Assembly (NCBI RefSeq): GCF_002575655.3
Contig: NC_053035.3
Coordinates: 376,813,792-376,877,791 of the forward strand
Length of the DNA: 64,000 nucleotides
From: Aegilops tauschii subsp. strangulata
Taxonomy: Eukaryota > Streptophyta > Magnoliopsida > Poales > Poaceae
Direction: 5' to 3'
Program-made: the position numbers and the translations under genes
In this document: one piece after another, positions 1-11,292 of the stretch
Numbering within the stretch: position 1 is the stretch's first letter
How the letters are laid out: every line of letters begins with the position of its first letter
Notes under the pieces: generated by a model
The model's database searches: none
What the model saw: only the letters and a program-made list of their open reading frames with translations
What the model was told of the DNA's origin: nothing

Positions 1-2930
1 CTTCTACTTCAAAGGGACTGGTCACTGGAAGCGGAACTGCCCCAAGTATTTGGTGGATAAGAAGGATGGCAAAGTGAAGAAAGCTATATTTGATATACAT
101 GGTATTGATGTGTACTTTACTAGGGTTTATAGCAACCCCTCGGTATTTGATACTGGTTCAGTTGCTAAGAGTAGTAACTCGAAACGGGAGTCGCAGAATG
201 AACAGAGACTAGTTAAGGGTGAAGTAATGATGTGTATTGGAAGATGTTCCAAGATTGATATGATCATCATCGCACACTCCCTATAGTTTCGGGATTAGTA
301 TTGAACCTAAAATAAATGTTATTTGGTGTTTGCGTTGAGCATGAATATGATTGGATCATGTTTATTGCAATACGGTTATTCATTTAAGTAGAGAATAATT
401 GTTGTTCTGTTTACATGAATAAAACCTTCTATGGTCATACACCCAATGAAAATGGTTTGTTGGATCTCAATCGTAGTGATACACATATTCATGATATTGA
501 AGCCAAAAGATGCAAAGTTAATAATGATAGTGCAACTTATTTGTGGCACTGCCGTTTAGGTCACATTGGTGTAAAGCGCATGAAGAAACTCCAAGCTGAT
601 GGACTTTTGGAATCACTTGATTATGAATCACTTGATGCTTGCGAACCATGCCTCATGGGCAAGATGACTAAGACTCTGTTCTCTGGAATAATGGAGCGAG
701 CAACTGACTTATTGGAAATAATACATACTGATGTATGCGGTCCGATGAGTGTTGAGGCTCGCGGCGGGTATTGTTATTTTCTGACCTTCACAGATGATTT
801 AAGCAGATATGGGTATATCTACTTGATGAAACACAAGTCTGAAACATTTGAAAAGTTCAAAGAATTTTAGAGTGAAGTGGAGAATCATCGTAACAAGAAA
901 ATAAAAGTTTCTACGATATGATCGCAGAGGTAAAATATTTGAGTTAACGAGTTTGGCCTTCAGTTAAAACAATGTGAAATAGTTTCACTACTCACGCCAC
1001 CTGGAACACCACAGTGTAATGGTGTGTCCAAACGTCGTAACCGTACTTTATTAGATATGGTGCGACCTATGATGTCTCTTACCGATCTACCACTATCGTT
1101 TTGGGGTTATGTATTAGAGGCAGCTTCATTCATGTTAAATAGGGCACCATCTAAATCCATGGATATGACACCGTATGAACTGTGGTTTGGCGAGAAACCT
1201 AAGCTACCGTTTCTTAAAGTTTGGGACTGCGATGCTTATGTGAAAAAGTTTCAACATGATAAGCTCGAACCCAAATCGGAGAAGTAAATCTTCATAGGAT
1301 ACCCAAAAGAAACTGTTGGGTACACCTTCTATCACAGATCCGAAGGCAAGATATTCGTTGCTGAGAATGGATCCTTTCTAGAAAAGGAGTTTCTCTCGAA
1401 AGAAGTGAGTGGGAGGAAAGTAGAACTTGATGAGGTAATTGTACCTTTTCTCAAATTGGAAAGTAGCTCATCACTGAAATCAGTTCCAGTGATGCCTACA
1501 CGAATTAGTGAGGAAGTTAATGATGATGATCATGAAACTTCAGATCAAGTTCTACCGAATCTCGTAGGTCAATCAGAGTAAGATCCGTACCAGAGTAGTA
1601 CGGTAATCCTGTTCTGGAAGTCATGTTACCAGACCATGACGAACCTACGAACTATCAGGAAGCGATGATGAGCCCAGATTCTGCAAAATGGCTTGAGGCC
1701 ATGAAATCTGAGATAGGATCCATGTATGAAAACAAAGTATGGACTTTGGTGGAATTACCCGATGATCGGCAAGTCATTGAGAATAAATGGATCTTCAAGA
1801 GGAAGACAGACGCTGATAGTAGTGTTACTATCTACAAAGCTCGAATTTTCGCAAAAATGTTTTCAACAAGTTCAAGATGTTGAATACAATGAGATTTTCT
1901 CACTTGTATCGATGCTTAAAAGTCTGTCCAAATCATGTTAGCAATTGCCGCATTTTGTGAAATTTGGCAAATGGAAGTCAAACCTGCATTCCTTAATGGA
2001 TTTCTTAAAAGAAGAGTTGTATATGATGCAACCAGAAGGATTTGTCGATCCTAAAGGTGCTAACAAAGTGTGCAAAGCTCCAGTGATCCATCTATGGACT
2101 GGGGCAAGCATCTCGGAGTTGGAATATACGCTTTGATAAGTTGATCAAAGCATATAGTTTTATAAAGACTTACGGTGAAGCCTGTATTTACAAAAGTGAG
2201 TGGGAGCACTACAGCCTTTCTGATAAGTATATGTGAATGACATATTGTTGATCGGAAATAATGTAGAATTTTCTGGAAAGCATAAAGGAGTATTTGAAAG
2301 GAGTTTTTCAAAGAAAGACCTCGGTGAAGCTGCTTACATATTGAGCATCAAGATCTATAGAGATAGATCAAGACGCTTGATAAGTTTTTTCAATGAGTAC
2401 ATACCTTGACAAAATTTTGAAGTAGTTCAAAATGGAATAGTCAAAGAAGGAGTTCTTGCCTGTGTTGCTAGGTGTGAAGTTGAGTAAGACTCAAAACCCG
2501 ACCGCGGCAGAAAATAGGAAGAGAATGAAAAGTCATTCCCTATGCCTCAGTCATAGGTTCTATAAAGTATGCTATGCTATGTACCAGATCTATTGGATAC
2601 CCTCCCCTGAGTTTGGAAAGGGAGTACAATTCTGGTCTAGGAGTTGACCACTGGACATTGGTCAAAATTATCCTTAGAGGACTAAGGAAATATTTCTCGG
2701 TTATGGAGGTGATAAAGAGTTCGCTGTAAAGAGTTACGTCGATGCAAGCTTTGACACCGATCTGGATGACTCTGAGTCTCAATCTGGATACATATTGAAA
2801 GAAGGAGCATTTAGCTAGAGTAGCTCCGTGCAGAGCATTGTAGACATAGAATATTTGCAAAATACATACGGCTCTGAATGTGGCAGGCCCGTTGACTAAA
2901 CTTCTCTCACAAGCAAAACATGATCACACC
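1..2930 (+). pseudogene. Degenerate copia gag-pol, copy A
   Basis: Fragments of one polyprotein in broken frames. The gag zinc knuckle at the left edge has Phe in place of its second Cys. The protease motif DTGSVAK lies in 50-286. The GAG-pre-integrase zinc finger is intact as H-x4-H and C-x2-C in 415-870, followed by the first integrase Asp (HTDVCGPM). The segment around the second catalytic Asp (about 900-935) is frameshifted. At the third catalytic position the codon is AAA (Lys) near 1030. RT fragments lie at 1623-1883 and 1945-2136, and the RT core and RNase H are badly decayed. No part can be translated as a whole. The frameshift near 905 and several substitutions are shared with copy B, so the copy descends from an already defective parent. 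Confidence 0.9.
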
Positions 2931-2940
2931 TTAGTACTAT

Positions 2941-3090
2941 ATGGGTGTTAATCACATAGCGATGTGAACTAGATTATTGACTCTAGTAAACCCTTTGGGT
3001 ACTGGTCACATGACGATGTTAACTATGGGTGTTAATCACATGGTGATGTGAACTATTGGTGTTAAATCACATGGCGATGTGAACTAGATT
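2941..3090 (+). repeat. Four small hairpin repeats before the polypurine tract, copy A
   Basis: Four degenerate copies of a unit reading roughly GTTAATCACATGGCGATGTG followed by AACTA. Each copy holds an inverted repeat, TCACAT-4 nt-ATGTGA, that could form a 6-bp stem with a 4-nt loop. Copy B has the same array at 16433-16580. Copy G, which has nearly open reading frames, lacks it. Confidence 0.8.
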
Positions 3091-3115
3091 ATTGACTCTA
3101 GTGCAAGTGGGACAC

Positions 3116-4846
3116 TGAAAGAAATATGCCCTAGAGGCAATAATAAAGTTATTATTTATTTCCTTATTTCATGATAAATGTTTATTATTCATGCTAGAAT
3201 TGTATTAACCGGAAACATAATACATGTGTGAATACATAGACAAACAGAGTGTCACTAGTATGCCTCCCCTTGACTAGCTCGTTGATCAAAGATGGTTATG
3301 TTTCCTAGCCATGGACATGAGTTGTCATTTGATAAACGAGATCACATCATTAGGATAATGATGTGATTGACTTGACCCATTTCGTTAGCTTAGCACTTGA
3401 TCGTTTTAGTTTACTGCTATTGCTTTGTTCATGACTTATACATGTTCCTATGACTATGAGATTATGCAACTCCCGATTACCGGAGGAACACTTTGTGTGC
3501 TACCAAACTTCACAACGTAACTCGTTGATTATAAAGGTGCTCTACAGGTGTTTCCGATGGTACTTGTTGATATTGGCATAGATCGAGATTAGGATTTGTC
3601 ACTCCGATTGTCGGAGAGGTATCTCTGGGCCCTCTCGGTAATGCACATCATTATAAGCCTTGCAAGCAATGCCACTAATGAGTTAGTTGCGGGATGATGC
3701 ATTACGGAACGAGTAAAGAGACTTGCCGGTAACGAGATTGAGCTAGGTATTGAGATACCGACGATCGAATCTCAGGCAAGTAACATACCGATGACAAAGG
3801 GAACAACGTATGTTGTTATGCGGTTTGACCAATAAAGATCTTCGTAGAATATGTGGGAGCCAATATGAGCATCTAGGTTCCGCTATTGGTTATTGACCGG
3901 AGACGTGTCTCGGTCATGCCTACATAGTTCTCGAACCCGTAGGGTTCGCCCGCTTAAAGTTTGGTGACGACCGGTATTATGAGTTTTTGTGTTTTGATAT
4001 ACCGAAGGTAGTTCGGAGTCCCGGATATGATCACAGACATGATGAGGAGTCTCGAAATGGTCGAGACGTAAAGATCGATATATTGGACGACTATGTTCAG
4101 ACACCGGAAGTGTTCCGGGAGGTTTTAACGGAGTACCGGGGGGTTACCGGAACCCCCCGGGGAGTATATTTGGCCTAATGGGCCCTAGTGGGAGAAGAGG
4201 AGGGGCGGCCAGGGCAGCCGCGCGCCCCCTCCCCCTCTAGTCCGAATTGGACAAGGAGGGGGGCGGCGCCCCCCTTTCCTTCTCTCCTTCTCTCCCTTCC
4301 TTCTCCTCTCCTACTCCTACTTGGAAGGGGGGAGTCCTACTCCCGGTGGGAGTAGGAATCCTCATGGGGCGCGCCATAGGAGGCCGGCCCCCTCCCCCTC
4401 CTCCACTCCTTTATATACGGGGAGGGGGCACCCCTTGGAGATACAACAATTGATCATTGATCTCTTAGCCGTGTGCGGTGCCCCCCTCCACTATAATCCA
4501 CCTCGGTAATATCGTAGCGGTGCTTAGGCGAAGCCCTGCGTCGGTAGCATCATCATCACCGTCATCTCACCATCGTGCTGACGAAACTCTCCGGCAAAGC
4601 TCTACTGGATCGTGAGTTCGCGGGACGTCTCCGAGCTGAACGTGTGCAGAACACGGAGGTGCCGTACGTTCGGTACTAAGGATCAGTCGGTCGTGAAGAC
4701 GTACGACTACATCAACTGCGTTGTCATAACGCTTCCGCTTTCGGTGTACGAGGGTATGTGGACACACTCTCCCCTCTCGTTTCTATGCATCACCATGATC
4801 TTGCGTGTGCGTAGGAATTTTTTTGAAATTACTACGTAACCCAACA
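3116..4846 (+). mobile_element. 3' LTR of copia copy A
   Basis: It starts TGAAAGAAATATGCCC directly after the purine-rich sequence GTGCAAGTGGGAC and ends in AACCCAACA. Copies B and G give the same boundaries. A promoter-like TTTATATA lies near 4410 within a G/C-rich stretch, as in the other copies. Open stretches inside the LTR are chance frames in the C-rich U3/R region. Confidence 0.93.
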
Positions 4847-6579
4847 GATGGGTGCCTGCACACTGCTCGGTACAATGCCTAGAGTGGGGGAGTCGGCTTA
4901 CTATGACCCGGAGAGGGAAATGCTCAACATGATCCACGATGGAGGCTATGGAGGAGTAGCAGGCTATGAGGACGGGCAGGTGGATGACTCGGATCCCACC
5001 CAATCCGATAACTACTAGCAGTAGTCCTACACCTAGATGGCCATGTAGCAGTCCTACACCCAGACAGGTGTGGACACATAGCAACAGCAACATTGGGCCG
5101 GCAGACAACGGCAACCAGAGGGGGAGGAGGAGGAGGACGATGATTCGGCTGATACAGCCGGCGGTCCGAAGAAGAAGGGTTGAGGAGAAAGCTTCAACAT
5201 GCGGGAAGACGAGATGTTGTGTGATGCATGGTTGGCCACTGCCTTGATCCTCTCCATGGCACGGAGCAATAGGACACAACCTTTTGAAATAACATTCACA
5301 TATGGTTCCACGAACACAAGCATTTGGCGCCCTACTCTGAAGCGGTCAGCCACAACCGTGAATGGAAGTCCCTCAACCATCGATGGTACGCCATCCAAGA
5401 AGCCGTGTCCCGGTATTGCGGGCACATGAAGCATCTCATCGCACTGTGGCCTAGCGATGCACAAATCCGAACAAGTAAGTTGATCACTAGCCGGACATGC
5501 ATTCTTTTGTTGCTCAGTTGCCAGATATGTGTAGTTTTATTGATCACTAGCCGGTCATGCATTTCTTTTGTTGCTCACTAGCCAAATATGCATTGTTTTG
5601 TAGCCTTCTCGTGCTTGTTTGGTGTACAAGAAGTTGGAGAAGAAAAACTTCACCATCAGGCATTGTTGGTTGAAGTTGAATGGGCAACCAAAGTGGAACC
5701 TTTTCATAGCCAAGACCGCCGCCCAAGCCAACAAGAAAGAAACAGGTGACCCTACCGACCCAACCCAAGAACCGCTAAAGAAGGTTAGAAGAAATTTACG
5801 GGGGAAGAAGTGGAACGAGGAGAGGGCGAAGCAAGAAGGTGCGGCGGCCAAGCTGGTGGAGAGGTTCGAGGACATCTTGGCGAAGAAGGAGGACGCATGC
5901 GTGAAGCGCTCGGACCTTAAGGAGGAGAAAAAGGCGGAGATGTTCAAATTGTTGATGGAGGCGATGGACAAGAACCTCAAGCTCGAAGAGAGGAGGACCA
6001 TGATCGAAGAGAGGAAGGCCGCACTTGAGGAAAAGAAGGTGAGGATCGCCGCCAATGTGGAGGGCGCCAAGATGTTGACTTTGAATGTGGACTCTTTAGA
6101 TGTTGACGCAAGAATGATCGTGCAATATGTCTGCTACCAGATGTTGCAGCTGCAGAAAGATTAGTTGGCGGTGGCAGAGAATGAGGATGTGGCGAAGGCG
6201 GACGCCAAGGTGGAGGCTGCCTACATGGCGGCAATGGCGACCGCGACGACACCTTGATCGGGGAGCGACGGTTGGGATTGCCGCTCCGGCAGGGCAGAAA
6301 ATTGCACGGACTGCCGGATTGATGTTCTTTTGGATTTGGCTATGTAAAAACTAAGTATACTTGGCTCTTTTTTATTGTGATCGTGCATGTGATCCGGCGT
6401 TCTTGTGATCCGGCGCGCTGTATGGGTCAGACTAAATTTGAATTTGAATTTGTCCTTTACTAATGGACATATACAGGATAGAGTTGGATGACGGCCTTCC
6501 GCATTTGTGTCCGCGGACTGGTCCCTTGTCCGTGGACGAATGCGGAGGGAAATTTGCAGGTCGCCCGTTGGAAATGCCC
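4847..6579 (+). mobile_element. PIF/Harbinger DNA transposon, 3' part
   Basis: This stretch holds a Harbinger-type Myb/SANT protein gene followed by about 320 bp of non-coding sequence. It ends with a terminal repeat that reads inward as GGGCATTTCCAACGGG from 6579. The bases after it are TTA, the usual 3-bp Harbinger target site. The left end is outside the window because copia copy A interrupts the element at 4846. No transposase gene is visible in this part. Confidence 0.75.
4848..6257 (+). pseudogene. Harbinger Myb/SANT-like DNA-binding protein (ORF1), pseudogene
   Basis: Plant PIF/Harbinger elements carry a second protein with a Myb/SANT-like trihelix domain that helps the transposase bind DNA. 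Here an acidic N-terminal part with a Gln-rich stretch (about 5010-5095) is followed by the SANT core beginning EDEMLCDAWL (about 5205) and by NHRWYAIQ and CGHMKHL (5370-5440). An apparent intron (about 5475-5603, GTAAGT to TTGTAG) precedes an exon with the conserved HCW and QPKWN and a long Glu/Lys/Arg coiled coil, ending at a TGA at 6255. There are nine nonsense codons: TAG at 5016, 5022, 5034, 5046, 5079, 5270 and 6162, and TGA at 5181 and 5285. There is also a frameshift near 5245. Most TAGs sit where Gln (CAG) is expected. Confidence 0.8.
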
Positions 6580-6645
6580 TTACTAGGTCTAGAACCAAAT
6601 GACCTCTAAGACAACACATTTTGCGTGCGCGTGCACACACATGCT

Positions 6646-6646
<1 letters not shown>

Positions 6647-6676
<30 letters not shown>
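6647..6676. repeat. (AC)15 microsatellite
   Basis: Uninterrupted run of 15 AC dinucleotides just upstream of the LINE leader, next to an imperfect GTGC/ACAC-rich segment from 6622. Confidence 0.95.
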
Positions 6677-6677
<1 letters not shown>

Positions 6678-6872
6678 GAAGAATTAATTATCCCCTAGCG
6701 CTTCCGACTAGGGTTTAGCTTTCCTCTGGCGACTTCACGTCCCAGAGTCTAGCGCTTCCGACATATCTTCGATCTAATCGTTCTGTTTCTCGAGCGGATA
6801 CGGAGAGGCCCTCGTTGTTTCTTCCTGGACGTGATTAAGCAGCGGCCGATCTGATCGCAGGCTCTCTAAGCC

Positions 6873-8807
6873 ATGGAGTCAGGGGCAGGAAAACCTAAAA
6901 AGATGTCTTCTCACAGGGAAGAAGTGGAGGAACTGCTCTGTAGGTTGGACCTCCATGAGGATGACGGAGATGAGTTCGTGTGGGAGGACGAGGAGGATCT
7001 CCCCAAGGTGCAGGCGAAGTGGCTAGCTATTGCTAGGGTTCATACCTCAAAAAGCATCAGTCCATCCGCCCTGTATGCAGACATGCGGTCTGCGTGGAAT
7101 CCGGCGAGGGACGTGCGGTGGCGCCTAAGTGATACGAATCTCTTCACGGTACAGTTTGGATGCCTCGCTGATTGGAACACGGCGATGACGAACGGGCCTT
7201 GGCTATTCAGAAATCAAGCGGTGATATTCAAGGAGTATGATGGTTACACAAACCCTAGATCGGTGGTCCTTGATAGAGTTGCTGTTTGGGCACGAATCCT
7301 TGGTTTGCCGGACAATTATCTTAGCGAGCCAGTAATTAAGGGTATGTACAGGAAGTTGGGGACGATAATGGAGGTTCAGATTCAGCTACCGGCTGGCTAT
7401 GTTGGTGCTTTCGTGAGGGTTAAGGCTAATCTGGATGTGAACAAAAAATTAGAACGCTTTGTGTCAATAACACGAGGAGGCAAGAAAGACTGGTACATGG
7501 TAAAGTATGAGAAGATGCCTATTTTCTGTAATCACTGTGGCTTACTTGGGCATTGGGATGAAGAGTGCGGCACCGGCGAACATGATATGAGCAAGTTTGA
7601 ATGGGGTGACTTTATTTTAGCAGATGAGTGGAAAAATAGAGGGGGTGGAAGAGGTACTGGTAGAGGAGCCGGTAGGGGACGTGGTGGATCTTCCTTTGGG
7701 CGAGGTGCGGGTAGAGGGGAGCAAAGGAGCCATGATATTGTTTAACCTGATGGTGTAGAGGCACGTAGTTGGAGGTTTAATAGTATGGGTCAGAATGGTT
7801 CGGATGGAGCTGCAGCAATGGATGTTGAGGTCCCTGTCATGGATTTGTCACGGCATATGTCCTAGTGTGAGGACTTGTCGTGAGGCCAACGCAACTAGGT
7901 AGTAGCCTGAATGGGGTTGGTCAGAATCGAGAGAGGCGAGGCGGGTTAACACACAAGACAAGGGTTTAGACAGCTTCGGGCCCCGGGAAACATCATCCGG
8001 TAATCGCCCTACATGTTGTTTGTGGCTAGGTCTCATTATGCTCATGAGGGAATCGCCGCATAAACCGGCTCTCCTCTAATTGTGTCTAGCCCTTGAAATT
8101 ATTCAGCTTGTCCCTCTTGAGGTGCCCTGCCCCTCCTTATATAAGTTGAAGGGGTGGGTTACATGTGAAGTCCTACCAGGATTAGGACTAGTCTATCTTC
8201 TAATACAAACCGGATACAAGTCCGGTTCTTGATTCCTTGTAAGGGAAATATTCCTCACGCCTTTCCTCTTAAGCCGGCCCACCATCACATGATCCGGCCT
8301 ACTGGGCCTTGGACCTTGTCGTCCGTCTGAGCCGCCCGTCGGGTCACAAGTGAGTCACAATGTTCAGGCGGGTTACCCGTAAACCGCCAGGTCCGGGCGG
8401 GTCGCCAAGCTCCAGCCGGGTCATACATCCGGCGGGTTACACCGCGGGGTATATCCCCGACAGTCCCTAAAGCTGCACTTCAGAATCAATCAAGCCAAGA
8501 TGCCAGGAACGAGCTACTGAATGTGTACGGGAAGAGGACTGTTGATGATGTACTTGTGGCGCCTACTATCAGAAATATGGCCATTGTGCCGGTCATTGCT
8601 GAAGGTGATAAATTTGCACATCTCATGAACCCTTCTGAGAAGGATGCTGACTTACAGAATAATACGCAAGAGGAAGCTGATCTAGTAGCTCATAGCACAC
8701 CACAACAAAACACAAACAAGAAATTGAGGGGAGATGTTGGGAATTTGGCGAGTCAGAATAATATTCATTTGGCGGGCTCCCTGGAGGGGCGCCGCCAGGA
8801 TCAATGA
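6873..8807 (+). pseudogene. LINE ORF1 (DUF4283 plus CCHC zinc knuckle), interrupted
   Basis: ORF1 proteins of plant LINEs bind the element RNA and act as nucleic-acid chaperones. The frame starts at ATG 6873, has an acidic N-terminus, a DUF4283-like core (PWLFRNQAVIFKEYD near 7200), a CCHC knuckle (CNHCGLLGHWDEEC near 7530) and a Gly/Arg-rich tail (7645-7720). It meets a TAA at 7743-7745. Reading past that stop, the frame stays open to the solo LTR. Because the LTR plus duplicated target is 633 bp, the same frame resumes at 8463 and ends at TGA 8805-8807, overlapping the ORF2 start. Damage is therefore one nonsense codon plus the LTR insertion. Confidence 0.85.
7835..8462 (+). mobile_element. 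Solo LTR (628 bp) in LINE ORF1
   Basis: It starts TGTCATGG and ends CCCCGACA, so it has the TGTC/GACA ends typical of LTRs. It is flanked by a perfect 5-bp duplication, GTCCC at 7830-7834 and 8463-8467. A TATA-like TTATATAAG lies near 8138. No internal domain or second LTR is present, so this is the product of LTR-LTR recombination. A gypsy origin is likely from the style of the ends, but I do not name the family. Confidence 0.9.
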
Positions 8808-9553
8808 ATGCCTTAAGTTGGAACTGCCGGGGGGGAGGGAACTCCCGGACAGTTCGAGATCTCGCGATGATGGTGCAGTCGCATTCCCCCTGTTTTGTTT
8901 TTCTATGTGAGACTATGCAAAAAGCAAGTAAGATGAGAAGGATTAGAAGACGCCTTGGTCTTCAGGGCTATGAAGGTGTTGACAGTAATGGTATGAGTGG
9001 TGGTTTGGCTTTATACTGGCATGAATCATGTCAAGTTACATTACTAGGAAAACATGACCGATATATTGATGTTGCCGTGAAAACAGAAGCTAATGGTGAA
9101 CAGTGGCGACTAACTGGTATTTATGGAGAGCCAAGAGTCGAAAACCGTCAGCATATGTGGGAAAAATTGCAGGGTCTAAGAGCGGTGTCTGATTTGCCTT
9201 GGCTTGTTATTGGCGATTTTAATGAAGCAGTGTGGGGCTTTGAGCATTTTTCTCTCACACCCAGGCCTGAACTACAAATGATAGCTTTTCGAGATGCTCT
9301 TATGTTCTGTGAGTTGATTGATCTTGGGTTTGTAGGTGTTCCATATACCTATGATAATTTTCATTCTGGATCGGCAAATGTGAGTGTTCGTCTTGATCGA
9401 GCAGTTGCATCAAATTCTTCGAGGAACTTGTTTGCTTTTCACACGGTGTATCATCTTGTTTCACCAGGATCTGACCATGTGCCCTTGCTGGTCAAAGGCA
9501 GGGCTGATTCACATGTTCCTAAAACTACTGGTCAGCGTTATGAAATTTTCTAG
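8804..9553 (+). pseudogene. LINE ORF2, N-terminal apurinic/apyrimidinic endonuclease domain
   Basis: This domain nicks the genomic target to prime reverse transcription. Motifs in order: NALSWNCRG at the start, CETM with the catalytic Glu (about 8910), TGIYGEP (about 9113), VIGDFNEAVWG (about 9210), the VRLDRAVAS segment (about 9385) and the catalytic SDHVPLL (about 9470). The start ATG overlaps the ORF1 stop (ATGA at 8804-8807), a layout suited to termination-reinitiation. The frame ends at TAG 9551, where a Trp is expected in relatives, eight bases before copia copy B. The domain core looks intact, but the full protein cannot be made. Confidence 0.88.
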
Positions 9554-9561
9554 GAGAGGGA

Positions 9562-11275
9562 TGAAGGAAATATGCCCTAGAGGCAATAATAAAGTATTAT
9601 TTATTTCCTTATATCATGATAAATGTTTATTATTCATGCTAGAATTGTATTAACCGGAAACATAATACATGTGTGAATACATAGACAAACAGAGTGTCAC
9701 TAGTATGCCTCTACTTGACTAGCTCGTTAATCAAAGATGGTTATGTTTCCTAGCCATAGACATGAGTTGTCATTTGATTAACGGGATCACCTCATTAGGA
9801 GAATTTCGTGATTGACTTGACCCATTCCGTTAGCTTAGCACTCGATCGTTTAGTATGTTGCTATTGCTTTCTTCATGACTTATACATGTTCCTATGACTA
9901 TGAGATTATGCAACTCCCGTTTACCGGAGGAACACTTTGTGTGCTACCAAACGTCACAACGTAAATGGGTGATTATAAAGGTGCTCTACAGGTGTCTCCA
10001 AAGGTACTTGTTGGGTTGGCGTATTTCGAGATTAGGATTTGTCACTCCAATTGTCGGAGAGGTATCTCTGGGCCCACTCGGTAATGCACATCACTATAAT
10101 CCTTGCAAGCATTGTGACTAATGAGTTAGTTGCGGGATGATGTGTTACGGAACGAGTAAAGAGACTTGCCGGTAACGAGATTGAACTAGGTATCGAGATA
10201 CCGACGATCAAATCTCGGGCAAGTAACATACCGGTGACAAAGGGAACAACGTATGTTGTTATGCGGTCTGACCGATAAAGATCTTCGTAGAATATGTGGG
10301 AGCCAATATGGGCATCCAGGTCCCGCTATTGGTTATTGACCGGAGACGTGTCTCGGTCATGTCTACATAGTTCTCGAACCCGTAGGGTCCGCACGCTTAA
10401 CGTTACGATGACAGTTTTATTGAGTTTTGATGTACCTAAGGAGTTCGGAGTCCCGGATGAGATCGGGGACATGACGAGGAGTCTCGAAATGGCCGAGACG
10501 TAAAGATCGATATATTGGACGACTATATTCGGACTTCGGAAAGGTTCCGAGTGATTCGGGTATTTTTCGGAGTACCGGAGAGTTACGGGAATACGTATTG
10601 GGCCTTATTGGGCCATACGGGAAAGAAGGAAAAGGGCCTCAAGGGTGGCCGCACCCCTCCCCTTGGTCTGGTCCGAATTGGACTAGGGAAGGGGGGCGCC
10701 CCTTCCTTCCTTCTGTTTTTCCCTTCCTCTTTTCCTATTCCATATGGGAGGTGGAATCCTACTAGGACTAGGGAGTCCTAGTAGGACTCCACACTTGGTG
10801 CGCCCCCTCCTAGGGCCGGCCTCCTCATCCGTTGCTCCTTTATATACGGGGGCAGGGGGCACCCCAGAGACACAACAATTGATCCTTGAGATCTTTTAGC
10901 CGTGTGCGGTGCCCCCCTCCACCAAATTACACCTCGATAATATCATTGCGGAGCTTAGGCGAAGCCCTGCGTCGGTAGAACATCATCATCGTCACCACGC
11001 CGTCGTGCTGACGAAACTCTCCCTCAACACTCGGCTGGATCGGAGTTCGAGGGACGTCATCGAGCTGAACGTGTGTAGAACTCGGAGGTGCCGTGCGTTC
11101 GGTACTTGATCGTTCGGATCGTGAAGACGTACGACTACATCAACCGCGTTGTGATAACGCTTCCGCTGTCGGTCTACGAGGGTACGTGGACAACACTCTC
11201 CCCTCTCGTTGCTATGCATCACCATGATCTTGCGTGTGCATAGGAATTTTTTTGAAATTACTACGTTCCCCAACA
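9562..11275 (+). mobile_element. 5' LTR of copia copy B
   Basis: TGAAGGAAATATGCCC start and TTCCCCAACA end. A TATA box (TTTATATA) at about 10839-10846 precedes a G-rich segment and probably marks the transcription start region. The primer-binding site follows directly. Confidence 0.95.
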
Positions 11276-11276
11276 G

Positions 11277-11292
11277 TGGCATCCGAGCCTGG
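11277..11292 (+). other. Primer-binding site (initiator tRNA-Met type), copy B
   Basis: TGGCATCCGAGCCTGG lies one base after the 5' LTR. It is close to the TGGTATCAGAGCC consensus that pairs with plant initiator tRNA-Met, with two changes in the core. Copy G has nearly the same site at 58664. Confidence 0.8.

Larger units (their letters stand above)
1..4846 (+). mobile_element. Ty1/copia LTR retrotransposon, Angela/WIS/BARE-like, copy A (3' part only)
   Basis: The window opens inside the gag zinc knuckle of a copia element and follows it through protease, integrase, reverse transcriptase and RNase H remnants to its 3' LTR. The order gag-PR-IN-RT-RH is that of Ty1/copia. The LTR start and end match those of two other copies in this window (from 9562 and 57704), and the family is recognised as Angela/WIS/BARE-like from the shared LTR start ATGCCCTAGAGGCAATAATA. 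The 5' LTR and the left target duplication lie outside the window. The five bases after the LTR are GATGG. The element sits inside a Harbinger Myb/SANT gene that resumes at 4847. Confidence 0.93.

Noticed and set aside
4247..4509. Pro-rich open frames in the copy A LTR
   Set aside because: They lie in the C-rich U3/R part of the LTR and recur in the other LTR copies without conservation of reading frame.
4707..5279. A 190-codon minus-strand frame
   Set aside because: It is antisense to the Harbinger Myb/SANT gene and crosses the copia-Harbinger junction at 4846/4847.
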